Shown one piece after another: positions 8,766 through 19,162 of a DNA stretch of 64,000 nucleotides. The notes beneath the pieces are model-generated. The model saw only the letters and a program-made list of their open reading frames with translations. It had not been told where the DNA came from and made no database searches. The DNA is taken from assembly GCA_002423025.1 (NCBI GenBank), contig DIUN01000015.1, forward strand, positions 132,681 through 196,680. The letters run 5' to 3'. Made by a program: the position numbers and the translations under genes. Numbering within the stretch: the first letter of the stretch is position 1; every line of letters starts with the position of its first letter. This stretch comes from Sphingomonadales bacterium UBA6157 (GTDB taxonomy: Bacteria; Pseudomonadota; Alphaproteobacteria; Sphingomonadales; Sphingomonadaceae).

Positions 8766-11700
8766 GGCTGGACCCCTGGGTTGGTCGTATTGCGGCCCTG
8801 GCCGAGAAACTCGCGGCCCTGGCCGAGGAACAGGCTGGCGTTGCCGCCGCCGGTGATCGGCTCCTCCACCGGCACATCCGGGGACATGCCGCGCGTGCCG
8901 ACAAGCTGCTCCTGCCGCTGCACGGGCGAGGCTTCGGTGCCGCCGCCGGCCTCGATGGTGAGCAGTTGCTCGCGCTCGTCATCAGGCAGCGGCTGGCGCT
9001 CCTTGTCCGAGAGGATCTGCACATCGATGGGGATGGGGCGGACGATCTCGCCGACGATCTCCCGGTCTGTCGGGCCTTCCGGCGGCGGTGGCGGAGGCGG
9101 CACGCAGACCTGGTTGATGACGCAGCCATTGACGGTGGAGGCGGTGTTGAAGCCCCGACCATTGGCGGACACCTGGAAGGTGACGGTTTCGAGCGTGAAG
9201 GTGTTGATCGCTTCAACGCCCGAGGCATTGATGGTCTTGCCGTTGATGACGACGTCCACCGGCGTGGTGTTGCCACTCTGCGGGTTGACGCGGATGGTCA
9301 GCCCGCCCGGCCCGGCGACAAAGCCGCCGCGCGTGGCAACGGTGCCGCTGTTCTGCAGCAGGAAGGCATTGTCGATGGTGGCCCTGATGGTGTTGGCAGA
9401 CAGCTGCACCTCGCCATTGGCACTGGCCGGGATGGTGGCGAGCAGATCGTTGCGACCGGTGAAGTTGATGTTGGTCTGGAGCTGCTGGATCAGGCTGTCC
9501 GAGCCGACAAACACGTTGTTGGCATCGAGCAGGATGATACCGGCGGGGGCGAGGCTGGCGTTGCTGAGCCCGATACGGCCACCCTGCTCGGCGAAGATCG
9601 CGATGTTGCGCGCCTGCAGGCTGATCGTGTCATCCGCCGCCGCATCGGTGACGGTGATGGCGCCGGTAACGCTGATGGCATCCGGCCCGATGATGTTGAG
9701 CGTCGAGCCGGTGAGGTTCGGCGAGGCGGCGAGGCTGCCGCGCAGGGTGAAGTCCCGAAGCTCGATGTTCTGGTCCACATCGCCATTGCCGGTGGCGAAC
9801 ACGGTGATGTCCGCCGCCCGCAGCCGGCTCATTTCCGCCGCATCGAGCTGGAAGCCCGACGTAGCCACATCGGTGCCGCCGATTATGACGGTAGCGGCAT
9901 CCTGATCGACATTGAAGGTGATGGTGTCTGTCAGCGTCGCGCCGATGCCGGCCTGCAGATCGATATCCCGCGCGCCGATGGTGACGCTCGGCGCATCGAG
10001 CAGCCCGGCCAGCGTGACAAGGCTGCCGGAATCGATGGCGAGGCTGCTGGTGGCAACGATGCCGCCCGTGGCGGTGAACGCACCGGTGCCGGCGGCCTGG
10101 AAGGTGCCGGCGCTGACATCGCCGCCGATGCTGATGGCACCGTTGAGCTGGATGGGCGTGGCGGCGAACACCGCCGAGACATCCGGGCCATTCTGCGTAT
10201 CGACGACGAGCGCGAGCATGCTGTCATCAGCGATGTAGATGTTCTCCGGGGCACTGAGCGCGCCGGTGCTGACATCATTGGCCGCGAGCAGGCCGATGGC
10301 ATAGCCCGAGGTGATGTCACCGGTGGTGATGGCGCCGCCGCGCGAGGCGATGCCGACACCGCCCTGCGCCCGGATATCGCCGATGGTGGCGCCGCCGGTG
10401 GCATCGATGACAATGCCATCGCCGGTGATGCCGGTGGGGCCGGTGCCGCCGGCATCGAGATTGCCGGCGAGGATGGTGCCGGCGCCGCCGAGCTCATCGG
10501 TTTCCAGGAAGATCGTGTTGCTGGCCGTGACATTGCCGACGACGAGATTGCCCGCCGAGAGCACTTCCACATCACCGCCGGTGGCGACGAGATTGCCGGT
10601 CCGGATGGTGCCGACTTCGCTGACGAAGATGCTGCCGCCGCTGGTGACGTTGCCGAGAGTGAGCCCGCCGGTACTGCTGGACAGGATGAAGCTGTTGCCC
10701 GAGACGATGTCGCCCAGCGTGATGCCGCCGCCCGAGAACAGCGAAACCAGCGTATCGGTATCGAGCGTCACCAGGCTCTCGATGCTGCCGCCGGCGTCGA
10801 ACAGGATATCGCTCGCTGCCAGCACGGTTCCGGGGTTCGTCAGCAGGCCACCGAACAGGCTCTGCACGATGTTGCGCGTGGTGGTGAGCGACAGGGCCCC
10901 GCCGATGGAGATACTGCCGCCGCCGGCCATGCCGAGCGAGGCATCGGTATCGACGTCGATGGTCACGGCGCCATCGACCGTGATGGAGCCACCGCTGCCG
11001 CCAAGGCCCGAGGCGACCAGCCCGAGGCTGCCGCCGTCCGGCACCGCGCCATCGCCAAAGGCGGTGAGCGTGGCGGCGCCGAGGTTGATGGCGGCGTTGT
11101 TGGCGACGATCGCCACCAGGCCTGGAGACGTGGTGCCGCCGCCGGCCGTGGCGGACAGCGTGGCCGTGCCGGTGATGGTCAGCGAGCCGGCATTTTCCGC
11201 CAGCAGATACGCGAGGCCGCCGGCAGCGACGCCATTGGCCGTGGCACCGATACCGCCAAAGGCATCGCTGGCCAGGCTAACATCGCCGGTAATGTCGATG
11301 CTGCCGCCATCGGCGCTGATCTGCAGCGTGCTGGCCGTGGCCGTGCCGCCGACGCCGGCAGCGCTGCTGCCGCCAAAGGCATCGGCCGAAATGCTGAGGC
11401 TGTCGACAGTGAGCGTGCCACCGGTGCCGCTGAACAGCGAGATATCGCCGCTCCGCGCCGTGCCGCCGACAAGGCCATCAGCCGAAACTGCTCCAGCCCG
11501 TGCGTCAGCAAACAACTCCAGGGAGCCGAAACTGGCGCTGGCCGGGCCGGTTACGCCCGCCACCGCAATGAAGGCGCCGGTGCCCGGTGCAGCCGTTGCC
11601 GCGCCGCCGGTGCCGGCATTGGTTTCCGCGAAGATTTCCGTCGGGCCCGTGACCGTGAAGCTGCCGCCGCTGATATCGACGCCGGCCACGCCGGCAAAGG

Positions 11701-14700
11701 CACTGCCGGAGCCGCTGCCGCCGGTGCTGTTGCCAAAGGCCGCCGCCGTGATCTGCAGCGAGCCATCGATTGCCAGGCTGCCGCCATCCATCACGATGGT
11801 CGCACTGCCGCCGGTTGCGGTGCCAAAGGCGTTGGCGCTCAGCGGATCGCCTGTGCCGGAGCCGCCGCTGGCAATAGCCTCAATGAATACGTCACCAAGG
11901 ATGGTGGCGGTGCCGAGGCTGCCGGCAAGAACGGGGCCGCCGCTATCGAGGAAGGAGATCTGCGCGCCATGGCCGATGGCGTTGCCGCCGCCATTGGTGC
12001 TGCTTCCACCGGCGTATGCCCCGGCCGAAATCTGCAGGTCCGCGATGGTGAAGTCCAGCGCAGCGCCGGTCGCCTCATCCTGGCCGAGTTGCAAGGAGCC
12101 GCCAGCAGGACCACCCAGCGATGAGCCGCCAACGCCACTCTGGCCAATAATCTCGCCAAAGCCACCGGGGCCGCCATCGCCGCCCAGAATTTCTGCCGAG
12201 AGCGTGATGGAGCCACCGACGATCGTGCCGCCATTGGCGATGAAGCTGGCTTCGCCGCCAGTGGCGTTGCCGCCATTGCCGCCGATTGCGCCTTCAAAAG
12301 CTCCGGCACCGCGGCCGCCGTCCCCGCCAAAGGCGTTGCTGGCCAGCAGCACCGAGCCGATGGTGAGATCGCTGCCGCGCATGTGCAACGTTGTGAGGCC
12401 GCCGGTCGCGTCGCCACCCGTGCCGCCTGCCGCAGCCAGGCCATCGGACAGGCCAAAAGAGCCAGTAGCGCCAGCGCCGCCGGCACCGGTACCACCCGCA
12501 CCGCCCGAGCCGGCAGGGCCACCGGGGCCGCCGCGACCACCGCGACCAGCAAAGGCACCCGCATCCGAGAACAGGTCCGCGATGTCCATGACACCGCCGG
12601 CATTGCCCGAGCCGAGCACATTCCCCGTTTCGATGAACCCGCCAAAGGCTGCGCCGCCCACGCCGCCGATGCCGCCGTCGCCACCACTGCCACCAGCACC
12701 GCCATTGCCGCCGATCGCACCGCCCACGTCATTGAGGTTGGCGCCGCCGGTGCCACCGGTGCCGCCGATGCCGCCAATGCCGCCGTCGCCGCCATCACCG
12801 GCGCTGGCACCGGCATCCTGCGAGATGCCTGTCACCGTGAAGCTGCCGCCGGTCGCAAGCCCTGCCGTGGCAATGAGAATCTGGCCGCCGCGGGCCTCGC
12901 CGCCAACGCCGCCGGTGCCACCGGTGCCGCCGACGCCGCCGTCGCCGCCATCGGTCGGCGTAACGCTGGAGATGCCATCTGCACCGGCTACGCCGGCCAA
13001 TCCATCACCGCCGGAGCCGCCGTCGCCGGCACTGGCATAGGCCTGCTGGTTGACCGTGCCGAGCGTGACCACCGCCGTGCCGATGGTCGTGAACGACAGG
13101 TTTCCACCAACGGCAGCGCCGCCTGCGCCGCCCGCACTGCCAGCCCCGCCAGCACCGCCAAATCCCGAAAAACCAAAGGCTTGCTGCCGCAGAATATTGG
13201 CATCGAGGCTGCTGCCGCCATTGGCGGAGCCGACGAAAATCGCCAACGTACCGCCACGGGCTTCACCCGCCGCGCCGCCCGCGCTGGGAACAGTGCCGGC
13301 GCCAGAGCCGCCCTCGCCACTGAAAGCATTGCCGAACATCGACAGGCTGCCGCCGAAATCAGCCGTAGCCGAAGCCGCGAGCGAGCCAATGGTGACAGTA
13401 GCTTCGCCGCCGATGCCGTCCCCGCCTGCCGCGCCCGCACCATCGGAGGTGCCGCCGTCTGCCTCGACATTCAGCGTCACGCCGTCAGAGATAAAGCTGC
13501 CGGCCGCTACAGTGAAATCAATCGTGCCGCCGAGCGCGGTGCCGCCGCCGAGCACGCCATCTCCCGCAGTGGCGAGCGCCGTCGCGACCAGGCCCGTGGT
13601 CAAGGTCAGGGTGCCGCCGCGTGCGGACACGCCGATGACGAGATCACCGGCCTCCGCCGAGCCGCCGAAGCCGAAGTCTTCTCCGCCAGTAGCATCGACG
13701 ACGATCACAGTATCGCCACTCGCTGTCAGGCTGCCGCCATCGACGCGCAGTTCCCCAAAACCGCCAAAGCCGTTACCTCCCCGGCCATCAGCAGGTATTC
13801 CACCGGTGCCCGAAGCCTCCATATCGATCAGGCCGCCGATGATGGCCGTGCCATCCGCGATCACGACCCGCGCCTGGCCGCCGGTGCCATCGCCGCCGTC
13901 TGCCGAGTTGACCTCCGTGAAGCTTCTGCCGCCAAGGCCGCTGGCATTGATGGTGACACCGCCGGTGAGATCGAGTGTGCCGGCGCTGGGAGCCGCTGTC
14001 CCGGCCAGCGGATTCTGGCCCATCAGCAGGTGCGCATCACCTCCGATGGCGTCGCTGCCATGGCTCTCCGTGCTGTTGCCGCCGCGAGCCGAGGCATCGA
14101 GGTTGATGGAAGCCACATCCACATTGCTGGCGATGCCGCTCTGGTCCGGCTGGACGATGAACCCGGCCTTGGCGAGGCTGTTGTCCGCCACGCCGCCGAC
14201 GCCGTGGATGCCGGTTGTGGCGCCCGTCTCGGCAAAGCCCGCGCGCTGGCCAAAGCCGGCCACGGCGGCGGAACTGATATTCACAGCCTGGGCAAGCACC
14301 GTGCTGCCGCTGAGCTGAACCGACGCCGTGCCGCCACGGGCAAGGCCGCCATCGCCGCCGTCGCCACTCACCGATACGCCAAGAGCGAGCGAGCTGTTGC
14401 CACCGCCGCCGCCTTCGCCGCTGATGGCGCCGGCAAGAAGCGTGATATTGCCGGTGGTCAGGCCGCCGCGCGTTGCCAGCACGGCATCGCCGCCCTGCGC
14501 GCTGCCGCCGTTGCCGCCATCACCGCCCGTGTTTGCGTTGGCCCCCCTGCCGCCGACAGCGCCTGCATCAAGGTTGATATTGGCAGCATTGATCGTGCCG
14601 GTGCCAGTGAGCGAGCCCGAGAACAATAGCGCATCACCGCCGGTGGCCGTGCCGGCATCAATGCGGAAACCCGAGGACAGGACCGTACCGATCCCGGCCT

Positions 14701-17700
14701 GTGCCGCTGCGTCCATCACGATATCACCCGTGACGCCGAGCCCGCCGCCAGCGACGTTCAGGGAGGCGAGGCCACCCGTTGCATCGCCCGTTGCCTGGCC
14801 ACTGGAGGCAAGCTTTGCACCGGCATAAATGCCAAGCAGGCCACCGACGCTGGCATCGCTGGCCGCGCCGGAGATGGTGAACACCGCATCGCCGCCGCTC
14901 AGGGCCCCAAGCAGGCCGCCGAAGAGATCAGTGTAGACCCCGGCATCGAGGATCAGGTCGTTGGTGACATCAAGGAAGGCGTTGGTGAGCGTGATCTCCG
15001 CCCGGCCGCCCTCAGCCAGACCGAGCAGCGGCGCATCACCGAGCACATTGAAGGCCATAGCATAGGCCTGAAGGCGCAATCCGCTGGTAATCGTGAGGCT
15101 GCCGGCCCCCATGGCAAGGCTGGCAACGCCACCCGTGGCGTTGGTGCCGACATCGACGCTGTTCAAGCCGCCGAGCGCGATTGCCGAGAGATCAACCCCA
15201 CCATTGACGGTGACAATGCCGGTATCGATCGTGACGGTTGCCGAGCCACCATCCGCATCGCCGGCGGTGGGAGTGCCGGAAATGCCATAGCCGCCGGAAT
15301 CGACCCGGCCGGCATTCGCATCGGCCTCAAGACCTATGCTCGCGAATGTGGCGCCGGCATCATCGAGCGAAAGCAAAAGATTGCCGCCAAAGGCATCCCC
15401 GCCACCGCCGCCGCCATTGCCGCCAAAGCCGCTGCCGGTGAACAGCAGATCACCAATCGTCAAGGTGCCGCCGGAAACACCGACGCTCAGCCGCGCATCG
15501 CCGCCATCACCGGCGCCGCCGACGCCGCCATCAAGCGCGTTGCCGCCGTTGCCAGTCGCTTCGATGTTCAACACGCCAGGGCTGGTCAAGATGCCGCCGT
15601 TGACGACGATTTCACCAAGGCCGCCATTGCCGGCGCCGCCGGTGCCCGTGAAGGTGCCGCCGCCATTGCCCGACACTGTCAGAATGACGTTGCCGGCCGA
15701 AATCGTGCCGAACTCTGCATTGATGAAGGCGGAGCCGCCAAAACCGGCGCCCGACTGGCCGAAGGGGCTGGTGCCGCCATCGCCGATTGCCTGCAGATCG
15801 ATCGTGCCACCAAGGACTTCGATCCTGCCGGTGTTGCCGGAAAGCGGGCCGTTCTGCGCCAGCGACACTGCCACGCGGCCAGCCCGGGCGATGCCGCCGA
15901 TGCCGGTGAAGTTGTTGCCGCCATTGGCATCGGCAAAAGCCGCAAAGCTGGTGAAACTGGCAAAACCGCTGCCGGTGCCATTGCTGCGCGGCGAGACGAT
16001 GAGTTCGGCCTGGCCGAGCGTGTTGTCTGCCGCGCCGCCAACACCATCAAGGCCGGGGCCACCGCCGAAACCAAAGCCGCCGAAGCCGGCTTCCCCACCG
16101 GTGGCGCTCGCCCCGATCACCGCAGCACCGCTGCTGACTTCGCTGCCACGGGCGTAGATGAACACCGTGCCGCCCTGGGCCGCACCGCCGTTGCCGCCAT
16201 TGCCGCCGGCACTGGTGCCATCACCAACGTCACCGCCGGAGCCGCCGAAACCGCCGCGGCCATCGGCATTGAGCGAGATGGACGAGGTGCGATTGTAGCC
16301 CGTGCTCAAAATGGAGTTGGCGCCGCTGTCCGTTCCAAAGATGATATTGCCGCCAAAGCCGGCACCACCGGCGCCGCCATTGCCGGGAACAGCTGCACCG
16401 GAGCCCCCGCCAGAGCCGGCACCGCCGCCATCGCCCACCGCAGTCGCGATGACATTGCCAGCCTCGAACCGGCCATTTTCAGCCTGCGCCGTTACGGAAA
16501 TGTCCCCGCCGGTACCGCTGCCGCCGTTGCCGGCATTGCTGCCATCGGCAGCGAAGCCGAACGCTCCCTCGGCACCAAATCCTCCTACGCCATCGGCATT
16601 CAGGGTCAGATTGGAAAAGCGCAGGAGCGACGGCGTGGCGCCCGCGAACGCCGTTATGGTGATAACGCCGCCAACACCGTTGCCGGCACTGGCACCGGAA
16701 TCATTCTCGACGAAATCGCCACCAAAACCAGTGGCGGATATCGTGCTCGGGGCGGCCACGGTTATGGACGCTGCCCGTGCCGAGATGACGATATCGCCGC
16801 CCTCGCCATCACCGGCCACGGCGCCAACTTCGCCCTGGCCGACAGACGTGAGAGAGAGGCCGCCGCCAAGGACGATCGAGCCGCCGGTTTCAGCCTCGAT
16901 GCGAATGTCGAAGCCCGTGCCGTCGCCACCAACGCCGGCGCCGCCACCGCCGCCAAAACCAGAGGCGTCTGCATTCAATCCGCCGGCGGATGAGAGGGTG
17001 TTGCCGTTATTCGCCGATACGGTGACAGAGCCACCGGTGCCGAAGCCGCCACCATCGTTGCCGCTGCCGGCCAAGCCGCGGGCATCGAGCGTGATGAACG
17101 GAGTCGTGGCGGTGGCGCTGATATTGCCGAAGGTGGCTAACATGCCGACGTTGCCGCCCTTGGCGTTGCCGCCAGAGCCCGCGTTGCTGAAGCCGCCGCG
17201 CGCCACGGCGCTGAGCGTTATGGAACTGCCGCCAATGGAGACGCTGCCGCCCGCACCAAAGACATTGATGTTGGCATTGCCGCCGGTCGCGTTGCCGCCC
17301 GGATCATCGCCGCCGGTTGCATCGGCATAAAGGCCGACATCGCCAGTGATGGTGGTGGTGCCACCGGTATCGGCAAACAGCGAGACGTTGGTTCCGCCAG
17401 TAGCATCGCCGCCGCCGGAACCGTCGACAAGAATCGATCCGCCAGCAATCGCGCTGGCATAAAGGAACGCCGAGCCACTGACAGTGAGGATGCTGCCGAC
17501 GCCGGTGCCGCTCGGGCCGCCGGTACCGATAAGCGCAGCACCGCCGCGGCCATCACCTGCGATGCCGCCAGAGTTGCCACGACCGCCGACGCCATCTGCA
17601 TTGGCAAAGGCCGAGCCGGTGATGACGAGACTGCCGCCCGCTGTAGCGGAAATCTCGGCAGTGTTGCCCTGGCCGTCGCCGGTTGTACCGCTGTTGGCAC

Positions 17701-19162
17701 CGCTGCCGCCGCCAAAGCCGCTGGCGTCAGATGTGGCGTTGCCGCCAACCGTCATTGTGCCGGCCGAAACGATGCGTGCAGTGCCACCGGTTCCGTTGCC
17801 GCCAGTGCCTGTTACCGAGAAATCGCCAACGCCCTGCGCCGAGGCCAAGGCATTGCCGCCGATGATGAGCGTGGCGCCGGTGCTGGCGGAAATCGTCGCG
17901 GTGCCGCCGGTGCGGCTGGCACCATCGGTGAGCGTGAACGAAAAATTGTCGGCAAGGGCAGAGGCGTTGCCGGTGATGTTGATGGTGTTGAGATTGGCCG
18001 CGATCTGGGCGGAGGTGCCGCCGATCAGCGTCAGGTCTGAAGCAAAGGTCGAGGCCACGCCGGAGGTAAGCGCCGCTGCCGTCTTGGCCCTGCCGAAGAC
18101 GGTTGAGGTGTAGCTGCCACCGTCGATGCGGATATCGGCAGCGCCTGGGCCGCCGACAGCCTCCGTGCCGGGGGATGAGCCACTGGCATTATAGCCGCTG
18201 GAGAGGACGATGGCATTGCCATCGATATCCGCCGCGCCGGCGATATCGAAGCCGAGCTGTGACCCGGCGCCGCCGATGAGCAATGTCACGACATCGTTCT
18301 TGGGGGCGGCGACGAGATAGATGCGATGCAAATCCCCCACACCGCTGTCACCGGCCGGGCCGGTGGTGGTGCCGGTGTGGCTGACGGCGGCATTGCTGCT
18401 GGTGCCGGTGGTGACCTGGATATCGAACAGGCCGCCATTCAGGGTGATGGTCGCGGCCTCGGCGCCGACGAGCGCGGCGGAGCCGTTGACGTTGATGGTG
18501 CCGCCTTGCACCACGCTGGGGGCCACTGCAATGACATAGCTGCCCTCGTTGGCGGCCGTGATGCTGGCGCCGGCGGCAATTTGCACCCGCGCCAGCGAAT
18601 TGGCCGTGCCGGCAACGCTGAACTGGTTGCCGCCGGTGAGGATGTTGCCGGTATCAAAGCCGGTGACTTCATTGGTGGTGAGCAGCAGGCTGCCGACATT
18701 GATGTTGGCCGTGGAGCCGACAAGCAGGCCGCCGGCGGAATAGAACCACACCGCACCGCCAACCGGGCTGGTGATGGTGCCGTTGAGCTCGGCGATGCGT
18801 ACCGTGGGCGTACCGCCGGCATCCACCGGCATGATGCGGTTGAGCACCGTGAAGCTGCCGGTGCTGGTGCCATCGATGAAATTGGCAGTGCCGGTTGTGG
18901 GCAGGAAGTTGATCGAGCCGGTGCCGGTCGTGTCCGTGGGGGTCCAGTTGATGACGGCGGTGGGCGCAGTGACGGTGATGTTGGTGGTGTTGGCGGCGGT
19001 GCCGATGGAGGCGCCGCCGAGAGGCACCGAGCCGGTGCCGGCAAAGGCTTGGGCCTGCGCCTTGGTGGCGGGGGCCGCAATGGCGAAGGCCAGCGCGGCC
19101 ATGGAGATGCCGGCCAGCGGGTGAACACTGGTCCGAAGAGGGGTCGGGAGCAGGGCGACCAT
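8762..19162 (-). CDS. giant two-partner-secretion exoprotein (TpsA, filamentous haemagglutinin type)
   Basis: A 3466-residue secreted protein. An N-terminal signal region (about 1-38) is followed by a TPS/haemagglutination-activity domain (about 40-290) with family motifs such as NTTNITV, a VLNRIM segment (the usual place of NRV), NGTITSP and GGAVWFYSAGGLLVGSTA. From about 300 to 2650 there are degenerate Gly/Ala-rich repeats built on GGxGxGG and GGxATGG units. About 2650-3000 is a second repeat type with regular GNxxxGGxI periods, which fits a beta-helix. The C-terminus (from about 3350) is Pro-rich (PPPPPPPEGP) and charged. No C-terminal autotransporter barrel is seen, so export depends on the TpsB pore encoded just upstream. 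The stop/start overlap is TGATG with tpsB and ATGA with the CHAT gene. The cargo function (adhesin, toxin or matrix fibre) is unknown. Confidence 0.92.
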   Translation of the reverse strand: MVALLPTPLRTSVHPLAGISMAALAFAIAAPATKAQAQAFAGTGSVPLGGASIGTAANTTNITVTAPTAVINWTPTDTTGTGSINFLPTTGTANFIDGTSTGSFTVLNRIMPVDAGGTPTVRIAELNGTITSPVGGAVWFYSAGGLLVGSTANINVGSLLLTTNEVTGFDTGNILTGGNQFSVAGTANSLARVQIAAGASITAANEGSYVIAVAPSVVQGGTINVNGSAALVGAEAATITLNGGLFDIQVTTGTSSNAAVSHTGTTTGPAGDSGVGDLHRIYLVAAPKNDVVTLLIGGAGSQLGFDIAGAADIDGNAIVLSSGYNASGSSPGTEAVGGPGAADIRIDGGSYTSTVFGRAKTAAALTSGVASTFASDLTLIGGTSAQIAANLNTINITGNASALADNFSFTLTDGASRTGGTATISASTGATLIIGGNALASAQGVGDFSVTGTGGNGTGGTARIVSAGTMTVGGNATSDASGFGGGSGANSGTTGDGQGNTAEISATAGGSLVITGSAFANADGVGGRGNSGGIAGDGRGGAALIGTGGPSGTGVGSILTVSGSAFLYASAIAGGSILVDGSGGGDATGGTNVSLFADTGGTTTITGDVGLYADATGGDDPGGNATGGNANINVFGAGGSVSIGGSSITLSAVARGGFSNAGSGGNAKGGNVGMLATFGNISATATTPFITLDARGLAGSGNDGGGFGTGGSVTVSANNGNTLSSAGGLNADASGFGGGGGAGVGGDGTGFDIRIEAETGGSIVLGGGLSLTSVGQGEVGAVAGDGEGGDIVISARAASITVAAPSTISATGFGGDFVENDSGASAGNGVGGVITITAFAGATPSLLRFSNLTLNADGVGGFGAEGAFGFAADGSNAGNGGSGTGGDISVTAQAENGRFEAGNVIATAVGDGGGAGSGGGSGAAVPGNGGAGGAGFGGNIIFGTDSGANSILSTGYNRTSSISLNADGRGGFGGSGGDVGDGTSAGGNGGNGGAAQGGTVFIYARGSEVSSGAAVIGASATGGEAGFGGFGFGGGPGLDGVGGAADNTLGQAELIVSPRSNGTGSGFASFTSFAAFADANGGNNFTGIGGIARAGRVAVSLAQNGPLSGNTGRIEVLGGTIDLQAIGDGGTSPFGQSGAGFGGSAFINAEFGTISAGNVILTVSGNGGGTFTGTGGAGNGGLGEIVVNGGILTSPGVLNIEATGNGGNALDGGVGGAGDGGDARLSVGVSGGTLTIGDLLFTGSGFGGNGGGGGGDAFGGNLLLSLDDAGATFASIGLEADANAGRVDSGGYGISGTPTAGDADGGSATVTIDTGIVTVNGGVDLSAIALGGLNSVDVGTNATGGVASLAMGAGSLTITSGLRLQAYAMAFNVLGDAPLLGLAEGGRAEITLTNAFLDVTNDLILDAGVYTDLFGGLLGALSGGDAVFTISGAASDASVGGLLGIYAGAKLASSGQATGDATGGLASLNVAGGGLGVTGDIVMDAAAQAGIGTVLSSGFRIDAGTATGGDALLFSGSLTGTGTINAANINLDAGAVGGRGANANTGGDGGNGGSAQGGDAVLATRGGLTTGNITLLAGAISGEGGGGGNSSLALGVSVSGDGGDGGLARGGTASVQLSGSTVLAQAVNISSAAVAGFGQRAGFAETGATTGIHGVGGVADNSLAKAGFIVQPDQSGIASNVDVASINLDASARGGNSTESHGSDAIGGDAHLLMGQNPLAGTAAPSAGTLDLTGGVTINASGLGGRSFTEVNSADGGDGTGGQARVVIADGTAIIGGLIDMEASGTGGIPADGRGGNGFGGFGELRVDGGSLTASGDTVIVVDATGGEDFGFGGSAEAGDLVIGVSARGGTLTLTTGLVATALATAGDGVLGGGTALGGTIDFTVAAGSFISDGVTLNVEADGGTSDGAGAAGGDGIGGEATVTIGSLAASATADFGGSLSMFGNAFSGEGGSGAGTVPSAGGAAGEARGGTLAIFVGSANGGSSLDANILRQQAFGFSGFGGAGGAGSAGGAGGAAVGGNLSFTTIGTAVVTLGTVNQQAYASAGDGGSGGDGLAGVAGADGISSVTPTDGGDGGVGGTGGTGGVGGEARGGQILIATAGLATGGSFTVTGISQDAGASAGDGGDGGIGGIGGTGGTGGANLNDVGGAIGGNGGAGGSGGDGGIGGVGGAAFGGFIETGNVLGSGNAGGVMDIADLFSDAGAFAGRGGRGGPGGPAGSGGAGGTGAGGAGATGSFGLSDGLAAAGGTGGDATGGLTTLHMRGSDLTIGSVLLASNAFGGDGGRGAGAFEGAIGGNGGNATGGEASFIANGGTIVGGSITLSAEILGGDGGPGGFGEIIGQSGVGGSSLGGPAGGSLQLGQDEATGAALDFTIADLQISAGAYAGGSSTNGGGNAIGHGAQISFLDSGGPVLAGSLGTATILGDVFIEAIASGGSGTGDPLSANAFGTATGGSATIVMDGGSLAIDGSLQITAAAFGNSTGGSGSGSAFAGVAGVDISGGSFTVTGPTEIFAETNAGTGGAATAAPGTGAFIAVAGVTGPASASFGSLELFADARAGAVSADGLVGGTARSGDISLFSGTGGTLTVDSLSISADAFGGSSAAGVGGTATASTLQISADGGSIDITGDVSLASDAFGGIGATANGVAAGGLAYLLAENAGSLTITGTATLSATAGGGTTSPGLVAIVANNAAINLGAATLTAFGDGAVPDGGSLGLVASGLGGSGGSITVDGAVTIDVDTDASLGMAGGGSISIGGALSLTTTRNIVQSLFGGLLTNPGTVLAASDILFDAGGSIESLVTLDTDTLVSLFSGGGITLGDIVSGNSFILSSSTGGLTLGNVTSGGSIFVSEVGTIRTGNLVATGGDVEVLSAGNLVVGNVTASNTIFLETDELGGAGTILAGNLDAGGTGPTGITGDGIVIDATGGATIGDIRAQGGVGIASRGGAITTGDITSGYAIGLLAANDVSTGALSAPENIYIADDSMLALVVDTQNGPDVSAVFAATPIQLNGAISIGGDVSAGTFQAAGTGAFTATGGIVATSSLAIDSGSLVTLAGLLDAPSVTIGARDIDLQAGIGATLTDTITFNVDQDAATVIIGGTDVATSGFQLDAAEMSRLRAADITVFATGNGDVDQNIELRDFTLRGSLAASPNLTGSTLNIIGPDAISVTGAITVTDAAADDTISLQARNIAIFAEQGGRIGLSNASLAPAGIILLDANNVFVGSDSLIQQLQTNINFTGRNDLLATIPASANGEVQLSANTIRATIDNAFLLQNSGTVATRGGFVAGPGGLTIRVNPQSGNTTPVDVVINGKTINASGVEAINTFTLETVTFQVSANGRGFNTASTVNGCVINQVCVPPPPPPPEGPTDREIVGEIVRPIPIDVQILSDKERQPLPDDEREQLLTIEAGGGTEASPVQRQEQLVGTRGMSPDVPVEEPITGGGNASLFLGQGREFLGQGRNTTNPGVQP

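Noticed and set aside
8966..14629. Several very long open frames on the plus strand opposite the giant exoprotein gene
   Set aside because: They are shadows of the Gly/Ala/Thr-rich, GC-biased codons of tpsA. Their translations are low-complexity Pro/Arg/Ala without family motifs.
9000..18500. Possible CRISPR or satellite repeat in the repetitive region
   Set aside because: The repeats are degenerate, in frame and coding (GGxGG units), with no constant repeat/spacer pattern.
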